The notes beneath the pieces were generated by a model. It was given only the letters and a program-made list of their open reading frames with translations, did not search any database and had not been told where the DNA came from. 8,472 nt of DNA, taken from NCBI GenBank assembly GCA_002310155.1, contig DBYF01000115.1:1-8472 (forward strand), read 5' to 3'. This document shows positions 1-6,132 of this stretch, piece by piece; position 1 is the stretch's first letter, and every line of letters starts with the position of its first letter. Made by a program: the position numbers and the translations under genes. The DNA comes from Mageeibacillus sp. UBA1193. GTDB taxonomy: Bacteria > Bacillota > Clostridia > Saccharofermentanales > Saccharofermentanaceae.

Positions 1-492
1 TCGTCCCAGTTCGTATTCACGAAGTCGAGAGAGTGCTTCTGCGACTTTATCAGAGGACTTCTTACTGAGGAATCGGCGGATAAGTATTTAAAGAATGTAG
101 ATAAGGACTTTGTTCTTCATAAGGATAAGGTACATATGATCCCTGTCTCGGAGAAACTGTTCTCTGGTCTGAAGGTCGTGAAGATGGGAGATTTCCCGGG
201 TGAGATCAAGGAGACAGCGAAGGGAAGGACATTCATTCCGTCGCAGGCTCTGGCGCTCGAACATAACAGATCCCAGATCAGGGAGTCACGTTTCCTGTCC
301 CTGAAAAGAGACGATGAGAGACTCATCCGTTATCTTCGTTGTGAGACGATCATGCTTACTGAAGAAGAGATGGAGAAACTGGACGACGGAAAGAATATCG
401 TAGTCGCGGTAGAAGACCTGCCGCTCGGATTTGCAAAAGTCACCGGAGCGGTTCTTAAAAACCTGTATCCGAAGGCATGGAGGCTGATGTAA
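1..492 (+). CDS. rsmF: RsmF-type 16S rRNA (cytosine-C5) methyltransferase, C-terminal part (5' truncated by window)
   Basis: The reading frame is open from base 1 to a TAA at 490-492, so this is the last 163 codons of a longer gene. The catalytic Rossmann domain lies outside the window. What is visible is the C-terminal RNA-binding part of NOL1/NOP2/Sun-family methyltransferases, which methylate a 16S rRNA cytosine. The clearest family signature is the end of the protein, LPLGFAKVTGAVLKNLYPKA, matching the typical 'LPLGWGK...LKNHYPKG.R' ending of RsmF homologs; upstream, GRTFIPSQALAL fits the 'R..PSHALAL' stretch of the same proteins. The assignment rests on remembered family patterns and the catalytic cysteines cannot be inspected. 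It could be another YebU/RsmF-like subfamily with a different target base. The next gene begins 56 bp after the stop on the same strand. Confidence 0.8.
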   Translation, partial: SSQFVFTKSRECFCDFIRGLLTEESADKYLKNVDKDFVLHKDKVHMIPVSEKLFSGLKVVKMGDFPGEIKETAKGRTFIPSQALALEHNRSQIRESRFLSLKRDDERLIRYLRCETIMLTEEEMEKLDDGKNIVVAVEDLPLGFAKVTGAVLKNLYPKAWRLM

Positions 493-535
493 TGTACGAT
501 CGCAGAAGCTCCGATAAAGATAAAAGAGTGAAGAA

Positions 536-542
536 AGAGGAG
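536..542 (+). promoter_or_regulatory. Ribosome binding site deciding the rdgB start
   Basis: AGAGGAG ends 6 nt before ATG 549. The alternative in-frame ATG at 477 lies inside the end of the preceding gene and would add a non-family leader, so this site decides the start. Confidence 0.75.
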
Positions 543-548
543 AAGAAC

Positions 549-1139
549 ATGGAACGTTTTCTGGTAGCCAGCAAGAATAAGGATAAGATCCACGAGATCA
601 AGGAGATACTGGACGGATTCCCGTTCGAGATCGTCGGTATGGAGAGCATCGGTATCCATACGGATATCGTAGAGGACGCGGATTCCTTCGAAGGGAATGC
701 CCTGATCAAGGCCAGCACGATCCAAAAGCAGGTCGGCGGATTTGTCATGGCAGACGATTCCGGTCTGTGCATCGACGCGCTCGACGGCGCTCCGGGAATC
801 TATTCCTCACGTTTCTGCGGTGAAGACTCCACATATCAGGAGAAGTTTGAAAAGATCTGGGAGATGCTGAAGGATGTTCCGAAAGACCAGTGGACTGCGC
901 ACTTCGTCTGTGCGATCGCTGTTGTCCGTCCGGATGGATCCCATTTCGTAGTCAAGGAACAGTGCGATGGCGTACTTATTGACGAACCGAGAGGAGAGAA
1001 CGGATTCGGATATGATCCGATCTTCTTCGTTCCGGAGATCGGAAAAACGACTGCGGAGATCTCCGATGAGGAAAAGAACGCGATCAGCCATCGTGGTAAG
1101 GCACTCCGGTCTATGCTTGCCATTTTAAAGGAATCGTGA
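549..1139 (+). CDS. rdgB: RdgB/HAM1 non-canonical purine NTP pyrophosphatase
   Basis: Hydrolyses dITP, ITP and XTP to monophosphates plus pyrophosphate, a cytosolic house-cleaning enzyme that keeps deaminated purines out of DNA and RNA. The 196-aa product has the usual family length (about 195-205). Motifs in order: N-terminal substrate loop VASKNKDKIHEIKEIL (residues ~5-20), the acidic catalytic signature ADDSGLCIDALDGAPGIYSS with a conserved Asp pair, GFGYDPIFFVPE, and the C-terminal KNAISHRGKAL. The ATG at 549 is chosen because AGAGGAG (536-542) sits 6 nt upstream and the family motif starts five residues in. A longer frame from 477 would add 24 charged residues not seen in the family. It probably shares a transcript with the methyltransferase gene 56 bp upstream. 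Identification is very secure. Confidence 0.97.
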   Translation: MERFLVASKNKDKIHEIKEILDGFPFEIVGMESIGIHTDIVEDADSFEGNALIKASTIQKQVGGFVMADDSGLCIDALDGAPGIYSSRFCGEDSTYQEKFEKIWEMLKDVPKDQWTAHFVCAIAVVRPDGSHFVVKEQCDGVLIDEPRGENGFGYDPIFFVPEIGKTTAEISDEEKNAISHRGKALRSMLAILKES

Positions 1140-1150
1140 TATACTTTCCT

Positions 1151-1187
1151 GCGTGCACAAGTGTACACGCACGGTGGACACTTGACA
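1151..1187. promoter_or_regulatory. Imperfect palindrome and repeated GTGNAC half-sites upstream of pheB
   Basis: In the 79-bp gap before pheB, 1151-1170 is a near-perfect inverted repeat: GCGTG pairs with CACGC and ACA with TGT, with one C/A mismatch per arm and two central bases. Three related octamers follow one another: GTGCACAA (1153-1160), GTGTACAC (1161-1168) and GTGGACAC (1174-1181). The last abuts a perfect TTGACA (-35-like) at 1182-1187. No good -10 lies 16-18 bp downstream; the best-spaced hexamers read about AAATGA. I therefore call this a possible operator, not a proven promoter. Loop size is too small for a stable RNA hairpin, so a protein-binding site is more likely than an RNA element. 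Confidence 0.4.
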
Positions 1188-1218
1188 GCGCGAAATCTAC
1201 TTTCAAATGAGGCCGGAT

Positions 1219-1662
1219 ATGTCCGAAAATAACGACTATTTACTGGTTAAAGCAGATGTTCTGCCTGAAGTATTTGTCAAGGTCATGGAAGCTAAGAGAC
1301 TCCTGAATTCAGGAAAAGCCGTCTCGGTCAACGAAGCCGTCAAGATGGTCAGTCTTTCACGTTCCGCTTATTACAAGTACAAAGACGCTGTTATGCCTTT
1401 TTATGAGACGTCCCAGGGAAAGATCGTTACCTTGATCGTGGCGGTCGAGAATTTTCCGGGTATCCTGGCGGGCATTATCCAGTGTATCGCCTTCGTAAAG
1501 GGTAATATCCTGACGATCAACCAGAATATCCCGATCAACGGACTTGCCGATGTGTCTGTTTCCATGGAGACGGACCGTATGACGAGTTCCATCGATACGC
1601 TGATCAATGAAGTAGAGAAAATTCCGGGAGTTCGATCCTGCAGAATCATGGCCAGGGAGTGA
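1219..1662 (+). CDS. pheB: ACT domain-containing protein, PheB/UPF0735 family
   Basis: A 147-aa cytosolic protein that closely resembles the PheB family of Firmicutes, also named UPF0735. The N-terminal third (residues ~1-60) has the family pattern YLLVKADVLPEVFVKVMEAK, then SVNEAVKMVSLSRSAYYKYKD, which resembles a helix-turn-helix. An ACT domain fills residues ~69-147, starting GKIVTLIVAVENFPGILAGI and ending near VRSCRIM. ACT domains commonly bind amino acids, so a regulatory role in aspartate-family or aromatic amino acid metabolism is likely. The old name 'PheB/chorismate mutase' is a historical label; I see no chorismate mutase active site. Start chosen at ATG 1219 because GAGG (1209-1212) lies 6 nt upstream; the in-frame ATG at 1207 lacks a ribosome site. 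The gene ends 7 bp before hom, so the two are cotranscribed. Confidence 0.88.
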   Translation: MSENNDYLLVKADVLPEVFVKVMEAKRLLNSGKAVSVNEAVKMVSLSRSAYYKYKDAVMPFYETSQGKIVTLIVAVENFPGILAGIIQCIAFVKGNILTINQNIPINGLADVSVSMETDRMTSSIDTLINEVEKIPGVRSCRIMARE

Positions 1663-1669
1663 TATATAT

Positions 1670-2899
1670 ATGAAGAGCATTGCCATTTTAGGATTTGGTG
1701 TTGTCGGCTGCGGTGTAGCTGAAGTAATTGAAATGAATAAAGAGAGGATCGCGAAACGTCTCGGTGAGGAACTGAGAGTAAAGAAGATCCTGGACATCCA
1801 CGAGTTTCCGGATAGTCCTTTTGCCTCTTTAGTTACTACTAAGAAAGAAGATGTATTCGAAGATCCGGAGATCTCTATCGTAGTTGAGACCATCGGTGGC
1901 GCAAGAATCGCATATGAATATACCAAGTGTGCGCTTTCCGCAGGAAAGACAGTCGTTACATCGAATAAGGAACTTGTATCGACTCATGGTGTCGAGCTCA
2001 TGAAGATTGCTCATGAGAATCACTGCAACTATATCTTTGAGGCTGCTGTCGGCGGTGGTATTCCGATCATCCGTCCTATGCAGAGATGCCTTGCAGCTAA
2101 CAAAGTAGAGCGTATCGCGGGTATCGTAAATGGTACCACCAACTATATCCTGACACAGATGGCCGAGAGCGGCGCGGACTTCGATGCTGCGCTGAAGGAA
2201 GCTCAGAGCAAGGGATATGCAGAGGCGAATCCGTCCGCGGATATCGATGGTATCGATGCGCAGAGAAAGATCTCTATCCTGAGTACTATTGCTCTGGACG
2301 GTGCTTATGTTGATCCGACCAAGCTCTTTACAGTAGGTATTACCGCGATCACCACCAAAGATATGGAATATGCGAAAGAGATGAACGCATCGATCAAACT
2401 TCTGGCGGTTTTCGAGAATAAGGAAGAAGGTGCATTTGCCTATGTAGCGCCGCATCTTGTTTCCAAGAGTCATCCGCTGGCTTGTGCTAATGATGTATTT
2501 AACGCCATCATGGTTACCGGTAATGCAGTTGGTGACGCAATGTTCTACGGCCAGGGTGCAGGTAAACTGGCGACAGCATCTGCTGTTGTCGGTGATGTCA
2601 TGGATGCCGCTGAGCACCAGACAAGAAACGCTCATGTGATCGGCTGGTATGAATCCGATAAGCCGGTCCTTTCTCCGATCGAAGAACATACAGTTTCTGT
2701 ACTCCTTCGTCTTCCGGATTCCGTATCTGACGAGCAGATCGCGGAGAGCTTCCCGGAGATCTCCTGCCAGCCATGTGTCTATGAGGCAGAAGGTGAGAAG
2801 GCAGTTATCCTCGGTAAAGACGGCGATCTGAATGAAGCAAAGCTCGCGATCGGTCTTGAGAACTTTGAGGATGTCCTGAGCGTGATCCGTATTTTCTGA
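1670..2899 (+). CDS. hom: Homoserine dehydrogenase with C-terminal ACT-like region
   Basis: Reduces aspartate semialdehyde to homoserine with NAD(P)H, the branch point toward threonine and methionine. The 409-aa length is that of monofunctional enzymes with a regulatory tail. Visible parts: Rossmann nucleotide loop GFGVVGCGV (residues 8-16); VTSNKELVSTHG with the conserved Lys at 100; FEAAVGGGIPIIRP (123-136); NGTTNYIL (154-161); the substrate/catalytic stretch GYAEANPSADIDGIDAQRK (182-200) with Glu185, Asp191, Asp196 and Lys200; and GQGAGKLATASAVVGD (294-309), where the usual Pro-Thr is Ala-Thr. Residues ~338-409 (TVSVLLRLPD to the end) look like a divergent ACT domain, consistent with feedback control by threonine. 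AGGGAG (1654-1659) gives the ribosome site, 10 nt before ATG. It follows pheB by 7 bp, the usual Firmicute pairing. No kinase domain is fused. Confidence 0.96.
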   Translation: MKSIAILGFGVVGCGVAEVIEMNKERIAKRLGEELRVKKILDIHEFPDSPFASLVTTKKEDVFEDPEISIVVETIGGARIAYEYTKCALSAGKTVVTSNKELVSTHGVELMKIAHENHCNYIFEAAVGGGIPIIRPMQRCLAANKVERIAGIVNGTTNYILTQMAESGADFDAALKEAQSKGYAEANPSADIDGIDAQRKISILSTIALDGAYVDPTKLFTVGITAITTKDMEYAKEMNASIKLLAVFENKEEGAFAYVAPHLVSKSHPLACANDVFNAIMVTGNAVGDAMFYGQGAGKLATASAVVGDVMDAAEHQTRNAHVIGWYESDKPVLSPIEEHTVSVLLRLPDSVSDEQIAESFPEISCQPCVYEAEGEKAVILGKDGDLNEAKLAIGLENFEDVLSVIRIF

Positions 2900-2938
2900 T
2901 CAATGTGACGAATTGATAAGATATCTTCGTATCTGTAA

Positions 2939-2947
2939 TGCTATAAT
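2939..2947 (+). promoter_or_regulatory. Extended -10 promoter for the gene at 2999
   Basis: TG at 2939-2940, one base, then a perfect TATAAT at 2942-2947 make an extended -10 element. No TTGACA-like hexamer lies at 16-18 bp; the nearest, TTGATA at 2913-2918, is 23 bp away, too far. Predicted start of transcription is about 2954, giving a ~45-nt leader. The site lies just downstream of hom, so the following gene can be expressed independently. Confidence 0.65.
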
Positions 2948-2998
2948 CTGTTTTGTATTTAGGAAGTTCTGAGGAGAACTAAAAGGGAGGACTATTTT

Positions 2999-3559
2999 AT
3001 GGACATGAATGAATTGATTGCCCAGTATCCTGCGATCGCAGAGAAAGCTAACCAGCTTGGAAAGATCAAAGAAGGCCGTTTCAACAAAAAGGCATACGCA
3101 CGTTCTATCGATGAGTGGAACAGCTTTTTCCCTGAAGAACTGCAGAAGCTTAACGCTGAGTTTGCAAATTCTGAGATTGTTATGAAGAAGGCTGTGTTTA
3201 CACAAACCGCACTCTGCTACTATGAGTCCGGATGTTTCCATTGCATCCCGGTAAAAGATGTTGTGTGGGTATATGCTTATGTGATCAAAGAATCCATGAA
3301 TTTTATTCCGACAGGAAAGATCCATCAGATCCGTGTCATTGACAGATCCGGTGAGATGCATATCGTAGCTACACAGAATACAGGTCCGTTCACGAAGAAG
3401 ACTCCTGCAACAGATGAGATCGGCAAGATGAAGACAATGCTCGATCCGGTCCGTCCGGGTATCTTCTACGGATACTCGAAAGAGCTCGAACAGTTTGTTT
3501 TCGGAAACCTTCCGGCGGCATGCGCGCAGGTAGATAATGCTTCCCAGCCGCAGCAGTAA
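2999..3559 (+). CDS. Uncharacterised 186-aa cytosolic protein
   Basis: I do not recognise the family with confidence. The protein has no signal peptide or membrane segment. Residues ~1-60 are charged and probably helical (MDMNELIAQYPAIAEKANQL onward). Residues ~60-120 alternate hydrophobic and polar residues as in beta strands, including ALCYYESGCFHCIPVKDVVW and a HQIRVIDRSGEMHIVATQ hairpin-like pair. A Gly/Pro-rich, charged stretch, TGPFTKKTPATDEIGKM, follows at ~127-143. The tail (NASQPQQ) is Gln-rich and probably disordered. The beta-rich middle could be a small PH-like or similar barrel, but that is a guess. The start is well supported: GGGAGG (2985-2990) ends 8 nt before the ATG. The gene is flanked by its own extended -10 promoter and a strong terminator, so it appears monocistronic. 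Regular codon use and a clear ribosome site argue that it is a real gene. Confidence 0.85.
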   Translation: MDMNELIAQYPAIAEKANQLGKIKEGRFNKKAYARSIDEWNSFFPEELQKLNAEFANSEIVMKKAVFTQTALCYYESGCFHCIPVKDVVWVYAYVIKESMNFIPTGKIHQIRVIDRSGEMHIVATQNTGPFTKKTPATDEIGKMKTMLDPVRPGIFYGYSKELEQFVFGNLPAACAQVDNASQPQQ

Positions 3560-3589
3560 TTGATCCTGATCTGAGTTAATTGGTAAAAG

Positions 3590-3623
3590 AAAATCCCCTG
3601 AACAAACTGTTCAGGGGATTTTT
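3590..3623. terminator. Bidirectional intrinsic terminator between convergent genes
   Basis: A perfect 15-bp inverted repeat (3590-3604 with 3608-3622, core CCCCTGAACA/TGTTCAGGGG) with a 3-nt loop. On the + strand the stem runs into TTTTT (3619-3623) with more T downstream at 3630-3637. On the - strand the A-rich stretch 3585-3593 becomes the U tract. It lies between the stop of the 186-aa gene (3559) and the stop of the convergent synthetase gene (3649), so it can end both transcripts. Confidence 0.93.
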
Positions 3624-3648
3624 ATTGCTGTTTTTTTCTAAGATCTTA

Positions 3649-5559
3649 TCAGATCTGGTTCGCACTGTACTCTGCGTAGAGAGTGGACATCTTGTTCATC
3701 AGCTTGTTCATCTCCTGCTGGAGCTTGCTGAGTTCCTTTAAGTTCTTGGCATCGATAGCCAGGCGGATCTCCTTGAAGATGGAGACATAATCAGAACTGT
3801 CTTTTGCAAGATGGCTGCGGATCTCATCGATCTCTTTCCAGAGAGCGGAATCGTAACTGTTCGACGGATCGTGGAACGGAACGACGTTTCTGATCTGAGA
3901 CAGGTTCGACGGGATGATACGCTCGGAAAGTTCCATCTGCCAGCGGTCGAGCATAGCGTGTGCGTAGGAGGAGATCAGCTGGTCGCTGAATACATCACCG
4001 GCGCAAAGGATCGGGAGCATATCATCAGCATGGAGCAGGCAGCGCAGGGAATCATATACTGTTGCCGGCGGAGTGCCGAAGAGACGGTCTCGTTCTTCAT
4101 TCGTGTAATGTGTGAAGATATCATCTTCGCAACGGTAAACTCTGTCTTTCTCGAGGTAATCTGCCTCTTCACCGTATCCCTTGCAGAATTCCTTCTCCAG
4201 TTCCTGTGTGGAATGTCCGGATGTTACCGCGTACTCAATACCGTCGAGCATGCACTGGTAGGCAGCGGACAGGCAAAGGTAAGTGTTGGTGTGCGGGTTC
4301 GGGGAACGGACCTCGAAACGTGTCTGTACAGCACTCTCGGAGTTTCTGATGAGACCAAGGAGTACGGAACGGTTACGGGAAGGAGTATTGATATCCTTGC
4401 CGAGAGAAGCGATCGCGTGTGTCGGAGCTTCATAACCGGGCTGCAGTCTTAAGAATGCATCTGTAGTTACGGAGATGAAAGGATTGATCAGATCGTAGTG
4501 CTTCATGAAGCCCATGAGTGCGCCCCAGCCGATCGTTCCGAGGAAATCCGTGTGCATGTCCTTCGGGCTGAAAAGGTTGACCTTGTGTCCGTCCTTAAGG
4601 AAAGCAACCGCATTTACATGTGTGTGCTCACCGGAACCTGCAACGCCCGGAAGCGGCTTCGCGCAGAAGCTTACCTCGAGACCGTGCATACGGAAGATCT
4701 CTTTAATGAAGATACGGGCGAGAAGCTCGTAGTCAGCAGCCTGCAGAGCGTTGGAGTAATGCCAGTCGATCTCGAGCTGCTCCATGATGTCCTGGAAATC
4801 ACCTGCATCAGAGAGGTGAGCCTTAACACCTCCGACTTCCTTGTGACCCATTTCAGGTTCGAAGCCATAGAGCTCAAGGAGCATAACTGCCTGTTCAAGA
4901 GCAGTACGTACAACACCCTTGGTTCTCTTCCAGTACTGTTCTTTCAGGCTCTGGGAAGTGGAAAGTACGCGTGTGTTGATCTTTTCTTCCGGGGAGCTGA
5001 CCCAGAATTCAAGCTCTGTAGCGGTTGTGAGCTCAACTCTTGCGAGCTCATCGATGGAGAATCCGAGTTCTTCGCAAAGAGCAGGATATTCTTTCAGATA
5101 TCTCTCGAGCTCGGAAGCGAATCTGTCTGCGCATCGCTTCAGAATAGAACGGGAGCAGACTTTGTCACCGTTATGGATCAGGAATGAAGGGATACGGAGT
5201 GTTCCGATCGGGAGATTCGTTTCAGGATCCAGGTGTTCGTAGTTGTAATCGATAAACCACATAACGTTCAGGTCCGGTTCGAAGTCGACGCGGCCATCGT
5301 TCAGTGTGGCGATACCGGGGAGCTCAACAGAGGAACCGTCGGTCTGTACTACACATCCGCTCAAGTATCCTTGGAGATTGTCGATAAAGTTGACGATCGG
5401 GATCTTTTCATCGGTGTCATTGCCTGCAAGGTCGATACCTACGAAAGATACGAACTTGATCTCAGGGTGTTCGCCGAGGGTGCGCTCAAGGTCTGCCGTG
5501 TTATGTGTTTCAGGCGGCAGCAGGTACAGAAGATTCGGGTAAATTCGAAAGTTCATCAT
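3649..5559 (-). CDS. glnA: Long, divergent glutamine synthetase (GSI-like catalytic core)
   Basis: ATP-dependent formation of glutamine from glutamate and ammonia in the cytosol. The protein is 636 aa from the chosen start, against about 440-470 for usual GSI and about 700 for GSIII. GSI-type features in order: beta-grasp DGSS (Asp74); metal ligands in ATELEF (Glu182, Glu184), HKEV (Glu241), LEIDW (Glu263) and GSGEHTH (His312); flap PGYEAP (Glu377); NRS (Arg397); and FEVRSP (Glu416, Arg418) before NPHTNTYL. All expected metal and substrate residues seem present. About 14 extra residues lie between Glu241 and Glu263, and a C-terminal extension (~470-636) ends in a probable coiled coil rich in Leu, Lys and Glu. 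The start at 5559 is preferred to the in-frame ATG at 5577 because GGAAGGGG (5575-5568) is 8 nt upstream and the promoter would leave only ~10 nt before 5577. It could instead be a glutamine synthetase-like ligase with another amine acceptor, though the complete catalytic set favours true activity. Monocistronic. Confidence 0.9.
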   Translation of the reverse strand: MMNFRIYPNLLYLLPPETHNTADLERTLGEHPEIKFVSFVGIDLAGNDTDEKIPIVNFIDNLQGYLSGCVVQTDGSSVELPGIATLNDGRVDFEPDLNVMWFIDYNYEHLDPETNLPIGTLRIPSFLIHNGDKVCSRSILKRCADRFASELERYLKEYPALCEELGFSIDELARVELTTATELEFWVSSPEEKINTRVLSTSQSLKEQYWKRTKGVVRTALEQAVMLLELYGFEPEMGHKEVGGVKAHLSDAGDFQDIMEQLEIDWHYSNALQAADYELLARIFIKEIFRMHGLEVSFCAKPLPGVAGSGEHTHVNAVAFLKDGHKVNLFSPKDMHTDFLGTIGWGALMGFMKHYDLINPFISVTTDAFLRLQPGYEAPTHAIASLGKDINTPSRNRSVLLGLIRNSESAVQTRFEVRSPNPHTNTYLCLSAAYQCMLDGIEYAVTSGHSTQELEKEFCKGYGEEADYLEKDRVYRCEDDIFTHYTNEERDRLFGTPPATVYDSLRCLLHADDMLPILCAGDVFSDQLISSYAHAMLDRWQMELSERIIPSNLSQIRNVVPFHDPSNSYDSALWKEIDEIRSHLAKDSSDYVSIFKEIRLAIDAKNLKELSKLQQEMNKLMNKMSTLYAEYSANQI

Positions 5560-5567
5560 GGTGGTTG

Positions 5568-5575
5568 CCCCTTCC
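5568..5575 (-). promoter_or_regulatory. Ribosome binding site deciding the glutamine synthetase start
   Basis: On the - strand GGAAGGGG ends 8 nt before the ATG at 5559-5557. It overlaps the upstream in-frame ATG (5577-5575), which has no ribosome site of its own and would lie only ~10 nt from the predicted transcription start. This argues for the shorter protein. Confidence 0.65.
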
Positions 5576-5593
5576 ATTTATAAAATCACGGAT

Positions 5594-5602
5594 ATTATAC
5601 CA
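5594..5602 (-). promoter_or_regulatory. Extended -10 promoter of the glutamine synthetase gene, with an inverted repeat at the -35 position
   Basis: Read on the - strand, TG (5602-5601), one base and a perfect TATAAT (5599-5594) form an extended -10. Transcription should start near 5587, a ~28-nt leader to ATG 5559. No consensus -35 is visible. Instead an inverted repeat CGTG-N8-CACG (5614-5629) sits across the -35 position and could be an operator. It does not match the Bacillus GlnR/TnrA consensus as I know it (TGTNAN7TNACA). Confidence 0.65.
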
Positions 5603-5678
5603 TTAAACTTTCGCGTGACCGTACCCACGTTATAGAGAAATTACACGAAATTCTGTAGCACAAACCATATATAAATAA

Positions 5679-5684
5679 TATAAT
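5679..5684 (+). promoter_or_regulatory. Candidate -10 element for the DRTGG/hydrogenase-like operon
   Basis: A perfect TATAAT within an A+T-rich stretch (about 5668-5695) upstream of the operon. The -35 is poor (TAGCAC at 17 bp, TGTAGC at 19 bp), so it may need an activator or be used by another sigma factor. A start near 5691 gives a leader of about 85 nt holding the 5724-5755 hairpin. Confidence 0.4.
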
Positions 5685-5723
5685 TAACATAATAGTTCGA
5701 TAAAACAACGAGGCAAGGACGTC

Positions 5724-5755
5724 CGGGTGAAGAGAGAGGATCGTTTCTTTGCCCG
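5724..5755 (+). other. Leader hairpin upstream of the first DRTGG gene
   Basis: Bases 5724-5735 can pair with 5744-5755 over 12 consecutive pairs (four G-C-type pairs at the base, three G-U wobbles), leaving an 8-nt loop, GAGGATCG. It ends 8 nt before the AGGAGG ribosome site (5764-5769). No U tract follows, so it is not an intrinsic terminator. It may be a protein-binding or stability element. It does not match a riboswitch class I recognise. Confidence 0.4.
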
Positions 5756-5775
5756 TATGGTTTAGGAGGTCATTT

Positions 5776-6132
5776 ATGAAAGTTAGTGATTGTGCAGATC
5801 TTCTTAACGCTAAGATCCTGGTAAAGACGGACAGTATTGATGAAGACCTGAAGATCGCGTGTGGATCCGACCTGATGAGTGACGTAATGGCTTTTAGCAG
5901 TGATGACAGCCAGATCATGATCACTGGACTTGTGAATCCCCAGACGATCCGTACAGCTGAGATGCTTGATGTAAAGGTTATCATTTTCGTTCGAGGAAAG
6001 GTTCCGGATGCTACGATGCAGGAACTGGCAGAGGAGAAGGGCATCGGCCTGATGACATCTCCGCTTTCCATGTTCACATGCTGCGGACTCCTGTATGAAG
6101 CCGGTCTTCGCGGGAAGGAGGCTGCCGTATAG
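5776..6132 (+). CDS. DRTGG domain protein 1
   Basis: A 118-aa soluble protein that consists of little more than one DRTGG-like domain (the domain is named for a motif that is not literally present here). DRTGG domains occur in phosphotransacetylases and near CBS domains, and their role is regulatory or unknown. Family-like parts: KVSDCADLLNAKIL at the start; GSDLMSDVMAF (~30-40); MITGLVNPQTIRTAEM (~49-64); VKVIIFVRGKVPDATMQELA (~67-86); and the final GIGLMTSPLSMFTCCGLLYE. Stand-alone proteins of this type are typical partners of hydrogenase-like genes in clostridia. The start has a perfect AGGAGG (5764-5769), 6 nt away. A second domain copy is encoded at 7955-8302. The stop codon overlaps the proposed ATA start of the next gene, suggesting coupled translation. 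Confidence 0.85.
   Translation: MKVSDCADLLNAKILVKTDSIDEDLKIACGSDLMSDVMAFSSDDSQIMITGLVNPQTIRTAEMLDVKVIIFVRGKVPDATMQELAEEKGIGLMTSPLSMFTCCGLLYEAGLRGKEAAV
6116..6121 (+). promoter_or_regulatory. Ribosome binding site ahead of a non-canonical ATA start
   Basis: A perfect AGGAGG inside the 3' end of DRTGG gene 1, placed 7 nt before ATA 6129. No ATG, GTG or TTG in any frame follows at a suitable distance with a useful reading frame, so the site has no target other than the ATA. Confidence 0.65.

Noticed and set aside
477..548. Upstream in-frame start for rdgB at 477
   Set aside because: It would add 24 charged residues absent from the family and overlap the previous gene; AGAGGAG points to 549.
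1182..1210. TTGACA at 1182-1187 as a full sigma-A promoter for pheB
   Set aside because: No TATAAT-like hexamer occurs 16-18 bp downstream; the sequence there leads directly into the ribosome site.
1829..2689. 286-codon open frame on the - strand opposite hom
   Set aside because: It lies wholly inside a clear homoserine dehydrogenase gene, shows no family motif, and its composition (many Arg, Cys, Ile and Asp) is what antisense reading of this codon use gives.
2911..2932. Short inverted repeat after hom as a terminator
   Set aside because: Only about four to six weak A-T-rich pairs with a mismatch and no T run; read-through into the next gene is possible.
4498..5187. 229-codon open frame on the + strand opposite the glutamine synthetase
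   Set aside because: Antisense shadow of a gene with full catalytic motifs; no ribosome site at its start and no recognisable domain.
5749..5775. TTG start at 5749 for DRTGG protein 1
   Set aside because: It overlaps the leader hairpin and lacks a ribosome site; AGGAGG 6 nt before ATG 5776 is clearly better.
5560..5775. Riboswitch or T-box in the divergent gap
   Set aside because: I see no conserved core of a known class, and apart from the 12-bp hairpin there is no terminator/antiterminator pair.
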